5,193 nucleotides of DNA from SpSt-77 sp049972045 (GTDB lineage Bacteria > Chloroflexota > Anaerolineae > B4-G1 > DUEL01). The translations under genes were made by a program, and so were the position numbers. The notes beneath the pieces were generated by a model. The model had not been told where the DNA came from, did no database searches, and saw only the letters and a list, made by a program, of their open reading frames with translations. Where the stretch lies: NCBI GenBank assembly GCA_049972045.1, contig JBMFKS010000143.1:1-5193 (forward strand), written 5' to 3'. This document shows, piece after piece, positions 5,174-5,193 of this stretch (positions are counted from its first letter, which is position 1; each line of letters begins with the position of its first letter).

Positions 5174-5193
5174 TGCGGTGGGGTTGCGGCGGC
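5173..5193 (+). CDS. Possible start of a downstream gene overlapping the uvrC stop
   Basis: The uvrC stop is part of TGATG, so an ATG begins at 5173 and reads MRWGCGG to the window end without a stop. AAGGAG at 5156-5161 lies 11 bases upstream, rather far but usable. Such one-base overlaps are typical of translationally coupled genes. Seven codons cannot prove a gene or suggest a function. Confidence 0.25.

Overview
The window is a GC-rich, gene-dense bacterial segment with every supportable gene on the plus strand. Third codon positions are mostly G or C. Two genes concern UV-damage repair: a class II CPD photolyase (419-1741) and a full-length UvrC excinuclease subunit (3317-5173). The rest are the end of a DUF1722 (YbgA-like) protein (1-381), a 5-formyltetrahydrofolate cyclo-ligase (1831-2457), two small membrane proteins (2684-3052 and 3088-3300), and possibly the first codons of another gene overlapping the uvrC stop (5173 onward). 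The style suggests an environmental or thermophilic bacterium such as a member of the Chloroflexota: a class II photolyase, a DUF4190 protein, GC-rich genes, and dispersed intergenic repeats of the CACGAAG and GTGCCAGGCAC kinds. That placement is inference; no marker here settles it.

Layout. Bases 1-1741 hold the DUF1722 end followed after 37 bases by the photolyase, an order that recalls ybgA-phr of E. coli. An 89-base gap with no clear promoter leads to the folate enzyme. The 226-base gap at 2458-2683 is the only sizeable non-coding stretch. It holds, in order, a small hairpin, a perfect 14-bp hairpin running into TTTT (probable terminator or dispersed palindrome), three 9-base CCTTCGTG-type units (probable dispersed repeat), and a good candidate promoter with an extended -10. 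That promoter would serve the two small membrane proteins, which share near-identical Shine-Dalgarno contexts, and perhaps uvrC, which follows only 16 bases later.

Function. Photolyase directly reverses cyclobutane pyrimidine dimers using light, and UvrC makes the dual incisions of nucleotide excision repair, so the window covers both light and dark repair, although the two genes are probably in different transcription units. The folate enzyme is housekeeping. The two small membrane proteins have no assignable function. I see no convincing new defence, mobile or biosynthetic system. The least explained items are the small membrane-protein pair and the repeat-laden gap in front of it.
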